A stretch of DNA of 10,797 bases from positions 1 through 10,797 of the forward strand of contig JAUVQB010000017.1 in NCBI GenBank assembly GCA_030598385.1, written 5' to 3'. The position numbers and the translations under genes are program-made. The DNA comes from Alphaproteobacteria bacterium (GTDB lineage: Bacteria > Pseudomonadota > Alphaproteobacteria > Kiloniellales > JAKSDN01). The notes under the pieces were generated by a model. The model was not told where the DNA came from. It was given only the letters and a program-made list of their open reading frames with translations, and did not search any database. This document shows positions 1-8,110 of this stretch, one piece after another. Each line of letters starts with the position of its first letter. Position 1 is the stretch's first letter.

Positions 1-1065
1 CTGCTTGGCACGGACCTTTCCGACCACCACCGGGTCGACCGCTTCGAGATGCGAGGGATTGGCGGTCAGCGAGAGATGCACTTCGTTGCCGCCGAAGTCG
101 CGATCCGAAGAAGTGCCGAGGTGGTACTTCACGTCGCCGGAGCCGCCGACGTCTTCGGGATGGGCGGCACCGCCCTGGAATTCGGAGAAGATCGCGGCGA
201 AGGGCTTGCCCATGATGTGCGCCAGCAGGTTGAGCCGGCCGCGGTGCGGCATGCCGATGACGACCTCTTCGAGGCCCAGCTCGCTGCCGCGACGCAAAAT
301 TTCTTCGAGTGCCGGCACCGTCGATTCAGCGCCGTCCAGACCGAACCGCTTGGTGCCGGTGTATTTCTTGTCGAGAAAGCGCTCGAAGGATTCGGCGTCC
401 GTCAACTGCTGCAGGAGCGCCCGCTTCTCATCCGGCGAGAAGTTCGTCCGGTTGCCGCTGGTCTCGATGCGCTCCTGGATCCAGGCCTTCTGGGCGGGGT
501 CCTGGATGTGCATGAATTCGACGCCGACTTGAGCGCAGTAGGTGGCGCGCACGGCGCGGATGATTTCGCCGAGGGTCGCCGTCTCGTAGCCGAGCACGCC
601 GTTGATGAAAATCGGCCGGTTCATGTCGGCCTCGCCGAACCCGTAGGTCAGCGGATCGAGCTCCGGATGGGTGACCTTCGGCGCCAGGCCGAGGGGGTCG
701 AGATAGGCTTCGAGATGGCCGCGCACCCGATAGGCGCGAATCAGCATGAGCGCCCGGATCGAATCGAGCGTGGCGCTGCGGATGTCTTCGGCGCTGAGCG
801 CCCGGTCGCCGGCAACGCCCTGTGCGACCGCGGCCGCGCTGCCGTCCGCGGCGCCGTTACCGCCGTCGACGGCGACGCCGTCGACTGCGAGGCCGGCGAG
901 CCCCGCCATGAAGCTTTGCGCGTCTTCGTCCAGGTCGGCGAAAAGGCCCCGCCAGGCGGCATCGACGCTGTCCGGGGATTCGGCAAAGCGCCGATAGAGT
1001 TGCGCGACGGCCTCGGCGTTGGCGCCTAGGCCGGAGGTGTCGCTCGCCATTGACTGTTCCGACAT
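1..1065 (-). CDS. sucA: 2-oxoglutarate dehydrogenase E1 component (SucA), N-terminal 355 codons, cut by the left window edge
   Basis: E1 is the thiamine-diphosphate-dependent, decarboxylating subunit of the cytoplasmic 2-oxoglutarate dehydrogenase complex, which makes succinyl-CoA. The visible part has the N-terminal E1o helix that contacts partner subunits (residues 14-41, ending DSVDAAWRGLF), then a low-complexity Gly/Ala/Asp linker (56-88). The catalytic core follows, with GMPHRGRLN (271-279), KYHLG (313-317) and NPSHLEAVDPVV (336-347), all hallmark E1o motifs. The frame is open to position 1 with no stop, so roughly the last 60% of this usually 930-990-residue protein lies outside. I chose the ATG at 1063-1065. 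An in-frame ATG at 1048-1050 is a real alternative, because a GGAA element sits at better spacing before it. It lies 70 bp after sucD in the mdh-sucCDA order common in alphaproteobacteria. The identity is certain; only the exact start is open. Confidence 0.97.
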   Translation of the reverse strand, partial: MSEQSMASDTSGLGANAEAVAQLYRRFAESPDSVDAAWRGLFADLDEDAQSFMAGLAGLAVDGVAVDGGNGAADGSAAAVAQGVAGDRALSAEDIRSATLDSIRALMLIRAYRVRGHLEAYLDPLGLAPKVTHPELDPLTYGFGEADMNRPIFINGVLGYETATLGEIIRAVRATYCAQVGVEFMHIQDPAQKAWIQERIETSGNRTNFSPDEKRALLQQLTDAESFERFLDKKYTGTKRFGLDGAESTVPALEEILRRGSELGLEEVVIGMPHRGRLNLLAHIMGKPFAAIFSEFQGGAAHPEDVGGSGDVKYHLGTSSDRDFGGNEVHLSLTANPSHLEAVDPVVVGKVRAKQ

Positions 1066-1080
1066 GTTCCGTTCAAGCCC

Positions 1081-1098
1081 GCCCGAAATTCTCCGGGC
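1081..1098 (-). other. Hairpin in the sucD-sucA intergenic RNA
   Basis: On the minus strand a 5-bp GC stem (GCCCG pairing with CGGGC) can extend inward by a G-U and an A-T pair, giving about 7 bp with a 4-nt loop. It lies in the 70-nt gap between the sucD stop and the sucA start, about 16 nt before the sucA ATG. No T-run follows, so it is not an intrinsic terminator. It could affect sucA translation or mark an RNA processing point. That is inference; a stem this short in GC-rich DNA may also be chance. Confidence 0.3.
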
Positions 1099-1135
1099 AC
1101 GCCCCTCCCTGTTGATCTTGCGGCCGTGCTGTCCC

Positions 1136-2011
1136 TCAGCCGCCCATTGCCTTGACCATCGCCCGGCCGATGCCGGCGGGAGACTCCGCGACTTCGACGC
1201 CGGCGGACTTGAGCGCCTCGATCTTGTCCTCGGCGGTGCCCTTGCCGCCGGAGATGATCGCGCCGGCGTGGCCCATGCGGCGCCCCGGCGGCGCGGTGAG
1301 CCCGGCGATGAAGCTCGCCATCGGCTTCTTGGATTTGGCGGCCTTGTAAAAGTCCGCCGCTTCCTCCTCGGCCGTGCCGCCGATCTCGCCGATCATGATG
1401 ATGCCCTCGGTTTCCGAATCGCCGAGGAAAAGATCCAGGCAGTCGATGAAGTTGGTGCCGTTGACCGGATCGCCGCCGATCCCGATGCAGGTCGACTGGC
1501 CGAGATCCGTCGCCGTCGTCTGAGCGACCGCCTCGTAGGTTAAGGTGCCCGAGCGCGAGACGATGCCGATCTTGCCGCGGCGGCAAATGTGTCCCGGCAT
1601 GATGCCGATCTTGCATTCGTCGGGCGTGATGATGCCCGGACAGTTCGGGCCGATGAGGCGGGTGCCGGAATCAGTGAGGGCGCGCTTCACCTTGACCATG
1701 TCGAGCACCGGGATGCCCTCGGTGATGCAGACCACCAGCGCGACGCCGGCGTCGATCGCCTCGAGGATCGCGTCGGCCGCGAAGGGCGGCGGCACGTAGA
1801 TCGCGCTGGCGTCCGCGCCGGTCTCGCTGACCGCCTCGGCAACCGTGTCGAAGACCGGCAGATCGAGATGGGTGGCGCCGCCCTTGCCGGGGGTCACGCC
1901 GCCGACCACCTGGGTGCCGTAGGCCACCGCCTGTTCGGAGTGGAAGGTGCCCTGGGCGCCGGTGAAGCCCTGGCAGATGACCTTGGTGTCTTTGTTGACC
2001 AGTACCGCCAT
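1136..2011 (-). CDS. sucD: Succinyl-CoA synthetase (ADP/GDP-forming), alpha subunit
   Basis: The alpha subunit binds CoA and carries the phosphohistidine that passes phosphate between succinyl-CoA and ADP or GDP in the TCA cycle. The 291-residue product has the usual family length. It shows the CoA-binding Rossmann half ([14 protein letters not shown] at 15-28, [10 protein letters not shown] at 36-45), [10 protein letters not shown] (121-130), the segment [18 protein letters not shown] (144-161), [12 protein letters not shown] (208-219), and [17 protein letters not shown] (247-263). His248 in that last motif is the expected phosphorylated residue. The start is the ATG at 2009-2011, whose A is the last base of the sucC TGA. 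A GTG one codon upstream (2014) would add a single residue but is less likely. The one-base overlap implies translational coupling and 1:1 synthesis with sucC. Confidence 0.98.
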   Translation of the reverse strand: MAVLVNKDTKVICQGFTGAQGTFHSEQAVAYGTQVVGGVTPGKGGATHLDLPVFDTVAEAVSETGADASAIYVPPPFAADAILEAIDAGVALVVCITEGIPVLDMVKVKRALTDSGTRLIGPNCPGIITPDECKIGIMPGHICRRGKIGIVSRSGTLTYEAVAQTTATDLGQSTCIGIGGDPVNGTNFIDCLDLFLGDSETEGIIMIGEIGGTAEEEAADFYKAAKSKKPMASFIAGLTAPPGRRMGHAGAIISGGKGTAEDKIEALKSAGVEVAESPAGIGRAMVKAMGG

Positions 2012-3207
2012 CACGCCGCCTCCTTCACCGCCTTGACCACCTTTTCGGCGGCGTCATCCAAGTCGTCGGCCGACTGGATCGTCAAGCCCGACTCGGCCAG
2101 AATCTTCTTGCCCAACTCCACGTTGGTGCCTTCCAGGCGGACCACCAGGGGCACCGTCAGGCTAACCTCCCGGGCCGCCGCGACCACGCCCTCGGCGATC
2201 ACGTCGCAGCGCATGATGCCGCCGAAAATGTTGACCAGGATGCCCTGCACGTTGGGGTCGGCGAGGATGATCTTGAAGGCCACGGTGACCCGCTCCTTGG
2301 TCGCGCCGCCGCCGACGTCGAGAAAGTTGGCGGGCTCGCCGCCATGAAGCTTGATGATGTCCATGGTGGACATGGCAAGGCCGGCGCCGTTCACCATGCA
2401 GCCGATGGAGCCGTCGAGCTTGATATAGTTGAGCTCGTGGCGGGCGGCTTCCAATTCCTGCGGATTTTCCTCGTCCTCGTCGCGCAGCTCGGCCACGTCC
2501 TTGTGGCGGAACAAGGCGTTGTCGTCGAAGTTCATCTTGGCGTCGAGCGCCAGAACCTGCCCGTCGCCGGTCACCACCAGCGGATTGATCTCGACGACCG
2601 AGGCGTCGAGCGCGTTCATCACCTTGTACATGGCCATGAGGAACTTGACCGCGGAGCCGACCTCCTTGCCCTCGAGGCCGAGGCCGAAGGCGATCTTGCG
2701 GCCGTGAAAGGCCATCAGGCCCAAGGCCGGGTCGATCGGCACCTTGATGATCTTCTCCGGCGTGCGGGCCGCGACCTCTTCGATGTCCATGCCGCCTTCC
2801 GCGGAGGCCATGACGGTGATGCGGCTCGAGGCCCGGTCGACCAGCATGCCGAGGTAAAGCTCGCGCGCGATGTCGCAGCCTTCCTCGATATAGAGGCGCT
2901 TCACCTCCTTGCCGGCCACGCCGGTTTGCTTGGTCACCAGGACGTGGCCCAGCATCTTGCGGGCGTTCTCCTTGACCTCCTCGAGCGACTTGCAGAGGCG
3001 CACGCCGCCGGGCCCGTCGGGATCGTCCGTGAATCGCCCGGCGCCACGGCCGCCGGCATGAATCTGCGATTTGACCACCCAAATGGGGCCGCCGAGCTCG
3101 CGCGCCGCGTTCTCGGCCTCCTCGGGCGTGAAGGCGACCGCACCGCGCGGCACGCTCACGCCGAATTTGGCGAGCAGGCCCTTGGCTTGGTATTCGTGAA
3201 TGTTCAT
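2011..3207 (-). CDS. sucC: Succinyl-CoA synthetase (ADP/GDP-forming), beta subunit
   Basis: The beta subunit has the ATP-grasp nucleotide site and the succinate-binding region, and forms the enzyme with SucD in the cytoplasm. The 398-residue product begins [17 protein letters not shown], typical of the family. The ATP-grasp fold includes [10 protein letters not shown] (46-55), and metal-binding residues are expected at Asn208 of EINPL and Asp222 of [11 protein letters not shown]. The ligase domain has [14 protein letters not shown] (266-279), [13 protein letters not shown] (328-340) and [10 protein letters not shown] (358-367). It is about 10 residues longer than the E. coli protein, within normal range. 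The ATG at 3205-3207 has a GAGGG element only 3 nt upstream and a GGGGG run 12 nt upstream, so ribosome spacing is not ideal at either. Whether it prefers ATP or GTP cannot be told from the sequence. Confidence 0.98.
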   Translation of the reverse strand: MNIHEYQAKGLLAKFGVSVPRGAVAFTPEEAENAARELGGPIWVVKSQIHAGGRGAGRFTDDPDGPGGVRLCKSLEEVKENARKMLGHVLVTKQTGVAGKEVKRLYIEEGCDIARELYLGMLVDRASSRITVMASAEGGMDIEEVAARTPEKIIKVPIDPALGLMAFHGRKIAFGLGLEGKEVGSAVKFLMAMYKVMNALDASVVEINPLVVTGDGQVLALDAKMNFDDNALFRHKDVAELRDEDEENPQELEAARHELNYIKLDGSIGCMVNGAGLAMSTMDIIKLHGGEPANFLDVGGGATKERVTVAFKIILADPNVQGILVNIFGGIMRCDVIAEGVVAAAREVSLTVPLVVRLEGTNVELGKKILAESGLTIQSADDLDDAAEKVVKAVKEAA

Positions 3208-3278
3208 CGGCCCTCACTACCCCCTTTTTTTTCCGGCCCCCCCGGCCGTCGCGCGCCCACGCTCCCAGCGGCGCATGC

Positions 3279-3301
3279 AAGCCGAAAGGAAACCGAACGG
3301 C

Positions 3302-3303
<2 letters not shown>
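3279..3303 (-). other. Hairpin spanning the mdh stop codon
   Basis: On the minus strand AAGCCG (3298-3303, including the last two bases of the mdh TAA) is perfectly complementary to CGGCTT (3279-3284), leaving a 13-nt pyrimidine-rich loop. No T-run follows the stem, so complete termination before sucC is not expected. It could stabilise the 3' end of mdh mRNA after processing and so set different mdh and suc message levels. The pairing is visible directly; its function is inferred. Confidence 0.3.
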
Positions 3304-4348
<1,045 letters not shown>

Positions 4349-4467
4349 CTAGGCACTCAGAGAGCCCAACCCCTTTGACCGCAACACTAACCAGAGCGAC
4401 CGGAGATTGCGAGCCCGAATGGCGAGTTTCCTCTCGCGCCGCCGGAGCAAATTTATCCCACCCGCCG

Positions 4468-5586
4468 TCATCTCACGTGCGGTAGTTCGAGGTACTCGGG
4501 CGAGCGCATTTCCTGGAGGCGGCTGACCGTGCGCTCGAACTCGAAGCTGCCGTCGCCGTCGGGATGGATCAGCTCCGGCGCCGCGTCCGCGGCGATCACC
4601 AGGGTCACCTTGTGTTCGTAGAGGGCGTCGATCAGCAGCATGAAGCGGCGCGCCTCGTTCCGCAGTTCTGCGCTCAGCTTCGGCACGCCCTCGAGGACCA
4701 GGGTGTGATAGTGGCGCGCGACCGCCAGATAGTCGTTGGCGGCCAGAGGTTGGGCGCAGAGGTCGGCAAAGGAAAACCGCGCCACCCCGCGGGCGGCGAG
4801 CGGCACCGGCAGGGACCGGCCCTTGACCCTCAGCTCGTCGGGCTCGGGGCGAGCGCCGTCGGTCAGCTCGGCGAAGATCCGGTCGAGCGCGCGGCTCGCC
4901 TGCGGCCCGAGCGGCGCATGATAAAGCGAGACGTCCAGCAGATTGCGCCGCCGGTAGTCGCGCCCGGAATCCAGCTGCAGGAGGTCGAGCCGCGCCTTCA
5001 GCAAGTCGATGAACGGCAGGAAGCGCTCGCGCTGGAGCCCGCCGATATAAAGGTCGTCGGGCGGCCAGTTCGAAGTCGCCACCACCACCACGCCCTTCTC
5101 GAACAGGGTCTCGAACAGCCGGCCGAGAATCATCGCATCGGCGATATTGACGACATGGAATTCGTCGAAACAGAGCAGCCAGGCTTCCTCGGCGATGGCG
5201 GCGCCGAGCTCCGGCAGCGGGTCGGCCCGGGTGCCCTTTGTGCGCTTGCGCCAATCGTGCAGGCGGTCGTGCACCTCAGCCATGAAGGCGTGGAAATGGA
5301 CCCGCCGCTTGGCCTCGACCGGCGCCTCGGCGAAAAACAGGTCCATCAGCATGGACTTGCCGGTGCCGACGCCGCCGTAGAGGTAGAGCCCCTGCGGCGG
5401 CTCTACCCGGCGGCTGGCCAGCCCCAAGCGCGCCTTCCAGCCGCTGCGCCCGCTCCCCGGATCGTAGTGCTTCAAGGCATTGTGGACGCTCTGCAGCTTC
5501 TCCGCCGCCAAAACCTGACCCGGATCGGGCTCCAGCTCGCCGGCGCGGCAGCGTTGACGATAGGCGAAGACCGGGCCGTTGCTCAT
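4468..5586 (-). CDS. zapE: ZapE/AFG1-family AAA+ ATPase
   Basis: This P-loop ATPase family is AFG1/Lace1 in mitochondria and ZapE in E. coli, where it is linked to the FtsZ ring. The 372-residue product has the expected length. It shows Walker A GGVGTGKSM (71-79), HFHAFMAEVHDRLH (97-110), Walker B LLCFDEF (137-143), a sensor-1 segment ATSNWPP (170-176), the family block NEARRFMLLIDALYEHKV (310-327) and the ending FEFERTVSRLQEM (348-360). The frame stays open about 100 codons further upstream, but that stretch is the overlapping antisense-like shadow of the SDR gene and is Arg/Ser/Pro-rich nonsense. The ATG at 5584-5586, 13 nt after the SDR stop, starts the family-like MSNGPVFAYRQ. The nearest SD-like bases (GGCGAG) abut the ATG, so translation probably depends on coupling to the SDR gene. 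ZapE next to mdh is a familiar alphaproteobacterial arrangement. Confidence 0.94.
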   Translation of the reverse strand: MSNGPVFAYRQRCRAGELEPDPGQVLAAEKLQSVHNALKHYDPGSGRSGWKARLGLASRRVEPPQGLYLYGGVGTGKSMLMDLFFAEAPVEAKRRVHFHAFMAEVHDRLHDWRKRTKGTRADPLPELGAAIAEEAWLLCFDEFHVVNIADAMILGRLFETLFEKGVVVVATSNWPPDDLYIGGLQRERFLPFIDLLKARLDLLQLDSGRDYRRRNLLDVSLYHAPLGPQASRALDRIFAELTDGARPEPDELRVKGRSLPVPLAARGVARFSFADLCAQPLAANDYLAVARHYHTLVLEGVPKLSAELRNEARRFMLLIDALYEHKVTLVIAADAAPELIHPDGDGSFEFERTVSRLQEMRSPEYLELPHVR

Positions 5587-5599
5587 CTCGCCGGCGCGC

Positions 5600-6346
5600 T
5601 CACCGCCCGCCGGCCACGCGCAAAACGGCGCCGGTGGTGAAGGAGGCGGCCGGCGACAGCAGCCAAAGAATCGGCTCGGCGATCTCCCCCGGCGCCGCGG
5701 CGCGGCCGAGCGGCTCCTTCGGGGCCTCTTCCTCGAGCCGCCGCGGCATGCCCGAGTCGGCATGGATGCCGGTGTCGACGAAACCGGGCGCGACCGCGTT
5801 GACGCGAATGCCCTCCCGGGCGACTTCCTTGGCGAGGCCCAGGGTGAAGCTGTCGACCGCGCCCTTGGCGCCGGCGTACCAGACATAGGCGCCCGGGCTG
5901 CCGAGGGAGGCGGCGCCCGAGGAGAGGTTCACGATGGCACCGCCCGGCCCGCCGTTGCGGGTCGACAGGCGCCGGACCGCCTCGCGGCAGCACCAGACGG
6001 TGGCGAGGTAGTTGACCTCGACCACCCGGCGGATGTCCGCGGCCGAAGCCGCATCGAGGCGGCCCGAGGGTCCCGAGAAGCCGGCATTGTTGACCAGCGC
6101 GGTGACCGGCCCCAGGGCCGCCTCCGCCGCATCGAACAGGTCCCTCACCTGCGCATCGTCGGAGACATCCGCCTGCAGGGGCGCCGCGCGGCCTCCTCGG
6201 GCTTCGATTTCGGCAGCGATGGCCTCGGCGCCGGCCCGGTCTCGGCTGTAGTTGACCGCGACGGAAAACCCGCGCGCGGCGCCCAGGCGGGCCGTGGCGG
6301 CGCCGATGCCGCGGCTGGCGCCGGTGACGATCAGGACCTCATCCAT
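5600..6346 (-). CDS. Short-chain dehydrogenase/reductase (SDR), classical type
   Basis: This is a cytoplasmic NAD(P)-dependent oxidoreductase; the substrate cannot be told. The 248-residue length fits classical SDRs. It has TGASRGIG (8-15), the acidic ADV motif (59-61), NNAG (86-89), Asn112 in VNYLA, and the catalytic Ser143, Tyr157 and Lys161 (YAGAK). The C-terminal ends SFTTGAVLRVAGGR, as in FabG-like members. The residues after strand 2 (NYSRDR, 32-37) include basic side chains near the cofactor ribose, which favours NADP over NAD (inference). The ATG at 6344-6346 has a GGGAG-type site about 13 nt upstream. The gene lies 54 bp after the SAF-domain oxidoreductase gene and 13 bp before zapE, so the three are probably co-transcribed. 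It may act with the upstream oxidoreductase, but nothing in the sequence proves it. Confidence 0.93.
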   Translation of the reverse strand: MDEVLIVTGASRGIGAATARLGAARGFSVAVNYSRDRAGAEAIAAEIEARGGRAAPLQADVSDDAQVRDLFDAAEAALGPVTALVNNAGFSGPSGRLDAASAADIRRVVEVNYLATVWCCREAVRRLSTRNGGPGGAIVNLSSGAASLGSPGAYVWYAGAKGAVDSFTLGLAKEVAREGIRVNAVAPGFVDTGIHADSGMPRRLEEEAPKEPLGRAAAPGEIAEPILWLLSPAASFTTGAVLRVAGGR

Positions 6347-6400
6347 GGGCCGCTTCGCTCCCTACCGCGTGGCGCTACCTTATACCAAAGGCCTCTGCCG

Positions 6401-7735
6401 TCACGGTGTCTGGCCATCGCCTGTGGGCGCGAAGGCCCGTTCCATCTCGCGGCGTACGACAAGCGCCTCGTCGCTCGGGTCGACACGCACGTCCGCGAAG
6501 GTCACGACCGATCCGGCCGCCACCGGTCGGCCAAGCTTCAGCCCATGGGCGAGGCCGATCGGCAGGGCGCCGGCGGCAAGGCTGTCCGCCGCCGGCATGA
6601 GGCGGCCCCAGACCGTAAATCCGCCCTCGCCGTCGAGCATGTCGCCGACGGCCAGATCGCGCTTGGCCACCGCCGCCACGTCGCCGCGAAATCCGGTCGG
6701 GGCGCCGGTCGGCTCGCCGCGCAGGGCGACGCTCAAGACCGAGATCGGCAGCTCCAGCCCGATCAGGTGATAGGGCTTATACATGGCGGCAGTGCCGGCG
6801 TCCGGATCGCCGCTGAGCCCGTACTCGAAGAAACAGCGCGCCGTATAGTCGCCGGGCGCCGCGACCACCACATAGACGCCCCAACGAAGATCTCGCGCAA
6901 CCGCACTGCCGTCCCTTTCGAGCGAGGACACGACCTCGACCTGGCCCGCGTGATGCAAGACGCCGCCGTCCGCGCGGGGGCGCATTCTGGTCGCCAAGTC
7001 GTCGGCCCCGCAGGGCGGAAAGGCGAGGCCGTCGGGCGCCGGGGTCAAGCCCGTCGCGTTGGCGACCGCGGCCATCTCGATCGCCGACTTGGTGCCGTCC
7101 AGGAAGGAATTGAACATGCGCGGGTTCATGCCGCCGGCCGCGGCCTCATCCGGGCTCAGGCCGTAGTGGCCCCAGACCGTCTCGGGCGTCGAGGCGTGGT
7201 AGGCCGGCAGATACTTGGTGCCCTTGCCGGCGGCGACCACCTGCAGGCCGCTGGCCCGGGCCCAGTCGACCAGCTCGCAAATCAGTGCCGGCTGGTCGCC
7301 GTAGGCGAGCGAATAGACCAGCCCCGCCCGCTCGGCCTCGCGGGCGAGCAGCGGGCCGGCCAGTGCATCGGCCTCGACGTTGACCATGACCAGATGCTTA
7401 CCCGCCGCGCGGCACGCCCTGGCGTGGCGGATGCCGGCCGCCGGATCGCCCGTCGCCTCGATGACCAGCTCGATGTCGTCGGAGCGGATGAGGGCCTCGG
7501 CGTCCTCGGTGAGGCGCACGGCCTCGACCGCCTCCGCGGGCCAGCCGGTCCGCGCCAAGGTGCCGCGCGCGGCCTCGACCTCGAGGTCGGCGACCGCCCT
7601 GACCTCGAGGCCGTCGCAATGACGGGCCTGGGCGAGAAACATGGCGCCGAACTTGCCCGCGCCGATCAGGCCCACGGCGACCGGCCGCCCCTCGGCGGCG
7701 CGCCGGCGGGCCAGGCGGTGCAGGTTCATCGCCAT
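6401..7735 (-). CDS. Homoserine-dehydrogenase-like NAD(P)-binding oxidoreductase with C-terminal SAF domain
   Basis: This 444-residue protein has the layout of the predicted family COG4091: a Rossmann domain, a homoserine-dehydrogenase-like core and a SAF domain. Visible parts are the dinucleotide loop GLIGAGKFG (22-30), Asp50 ending strand 2 (VAD, NAD-like), EATGDP (93-98), VNVEAD (118-123) and the conserved central KGTKYLPAYH (171-180). Residues about 353-420 form the SAF-like part (AKRDLAVGDML, then LPIGLAHGLKLGRPVAAGS). Members are often mis-annotated as FlgA because FlgA also has a SAF domain; there is no signal peptide or flagellar context here. The family is usually tied to sugar-acid or polyol breakdown, but the substrate is unknown. 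The ATG at 7733-7735 follows a GGGGG run; ATG at 7727-7729 (Met3) is an alternative. It heads the SAF-SDR-zapE group and is divergent from the small plus-strand gene. Confidence 0.88.
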   Translation of the reverse strand: MAMNLHRLARRRAAEGRPVAVGLIGAGKFGAMFLAQARHCDGLEVRAVADLEVEAARGTLARTGWPAEAVEAVRLTEDAEALIRSDDIELVIEATGDPAAGIRHARACRAAGKHLVMVNVEADALAGPLLAREAERAGLVYSLAYGDQPALICELVDWARASGLQVVAAGKGTKYLPAYHASTPETVWGHYGLSPDEAAAGGMNPRMFNSFLDGTKSAIEMAAVANATGLTPAPDGLAFPPCGADDLATRMRPRADGGVLHHAGQVEVVSSLERDGSAVARDLRWGVYVVVAAPGDYTARCFFEYGLSGDPDAGTAAMYKPYHLIGLELPISVLSVALRGEPTGAPTGFRGDVAAVAKRDLAVGDMLDGEGGFTVWGRLMPAADSLAAGALPIGLAHGLKLGRPVAAGSVVTFADVRVDPSDEALVVRREMERAFAPTGDGQTP

Positions 7736-7762
7736 CCCCCGTACCGGAAAGCTTGCTCCCGC

Positions 7763-7791
7763 TGGCGAGCGCCGCCGGGCGCGGCTATGCT
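7763..7791 (+). promoter_or_regulatory. Candidate sigma70-like promoter of the DUF6494 gene
   Basis: TGGCGA (7763-7768) and TATGCT (7786-7791) are separated by 17 bp and lie about 47 bp before the ATG. The -10 matches 4 of 6 consensus bases and the -35 only 3 of 6, so this is a weak call. The 102-bp gap between the divergent starts must hold promoters for both directions; I found no clearer one for the minus-strand gene. Confidence 0.3.
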
Positions 7792-7837
7792 ATGCGCGAG
7801 CCCGGATGGGACGAGGAAACGAGAGACGGAGGCCCGC

Positions 7838-8044
7838 ATGAACCAAGACCAATTCAACATGGAGATTCGCAAGTTCCTCAAGAAGGTGGGCGTCACCTCC
7901 CAGCGCGAGATCGAGCGCGTGGTAACGGAGGGGATCGCCAGCGGACAGCTTCAGGGCAACGAGACCCTCAAGGCACGGGTGACCCTCAGCATCGAGGGCC
8001 TCGACCTCGCCCACGAAATCGACGGCGACATTTCCTTGGGGTGA
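7838..8044 (+). CDS. Small conserved protein of the DUF6494 type, 68 residues
   Basis: The product reads MNQDQFNMEIRKFLKKVGV at its start and continues SQREIERVV, GNETLKARVTL and IEGLDLAHEIDGDI. This matches my recollection of DUF6494, a short alphaproteobacterial family of unknown function. It looks like a soluble two-part protein: amphipathic helices (about 5-35), then two beta strands (about 45-66). There is no membrane segment or signal peptide. The ATG at 7838-7840 has a clean GGAGG (7828-7832) with 5-nt spacing, which fixes the start although the frame stays open for hundreds of codons upstream. That long upstream frame is the antisense of the SDR and SAF-domain genes. It is the only plus-strand gene in the window and appears to be its own transcript, with a terminator 20 bp after the stop. 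Confidence 0.9.
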   Translation: MNQDQFNMEIRKFLKKVGVTSQREIERVVTEGIASGQLQGNETLKARVTLSIEGLDLAHEIDGDISLG

Positions 8045-8063
8045 TCCTACCCGCTTTGCCCAG

Positions 8064-8101
8064 GCGGTAAAGACGCGTTCGGCTTAGATACCGCTGTTTT
8101 T
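8064..8101 (+). terminator. Likely intrinsic terminator of the DUF6494 gene
   Basis: GCGGTA (8064-8069) pairs perfectly with TACCGC (8089-8094); an inner AAG/CTT pairing can shorten the 19-nt loop. The stem is followed at once by TGTTTTT (8095-8101). It starts 20 bp after the stop codon and lies in the 66-bp gap between convergent genes. On the minus strand no T-run follows, so it should act on the rightward transcript only. Confidence 0.5.
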
Positions 8102-8110
8102 ACGGGAGTT

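Noticed and set aside
3233..3250. Intrinsic terminator made of the GGCC stem next to the eight-base A/T run before sucC
   Set aside because: On the minus strand the stem is followed by A, not T, and on the plus strand the T-run comes before the stem, so neither direction has the required order.
5587..5886. A possible 100-residue N-terminal extension of ZapE
   Set aside because: The extension overlaps the SDR gene in another frame, is Arg/Ser/Pro-rich, and the family normally begins at the chosen ATG.
6401..7735. Naming the SAF-domain gene flgA
   Set aside because: FlgA is an exported P-ring chaperone. This protein has an N-terminal Rossmann domain, no signal peptide and no flagellar neighbours.
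5579..8044. A plus-strand frame open for about 820 codons that ends in the small DUF6494 gene
   Set aside because: Nearly all of it is antisense to the SDR and SAF-domain genes, whose motifs are unmistakable. Its composition (Arg, Gly, Ala, Asp, His-rich) is what the complement of GC-rich codons gives. Only the last 68 codons, after a GGAGG site, read like a protein.
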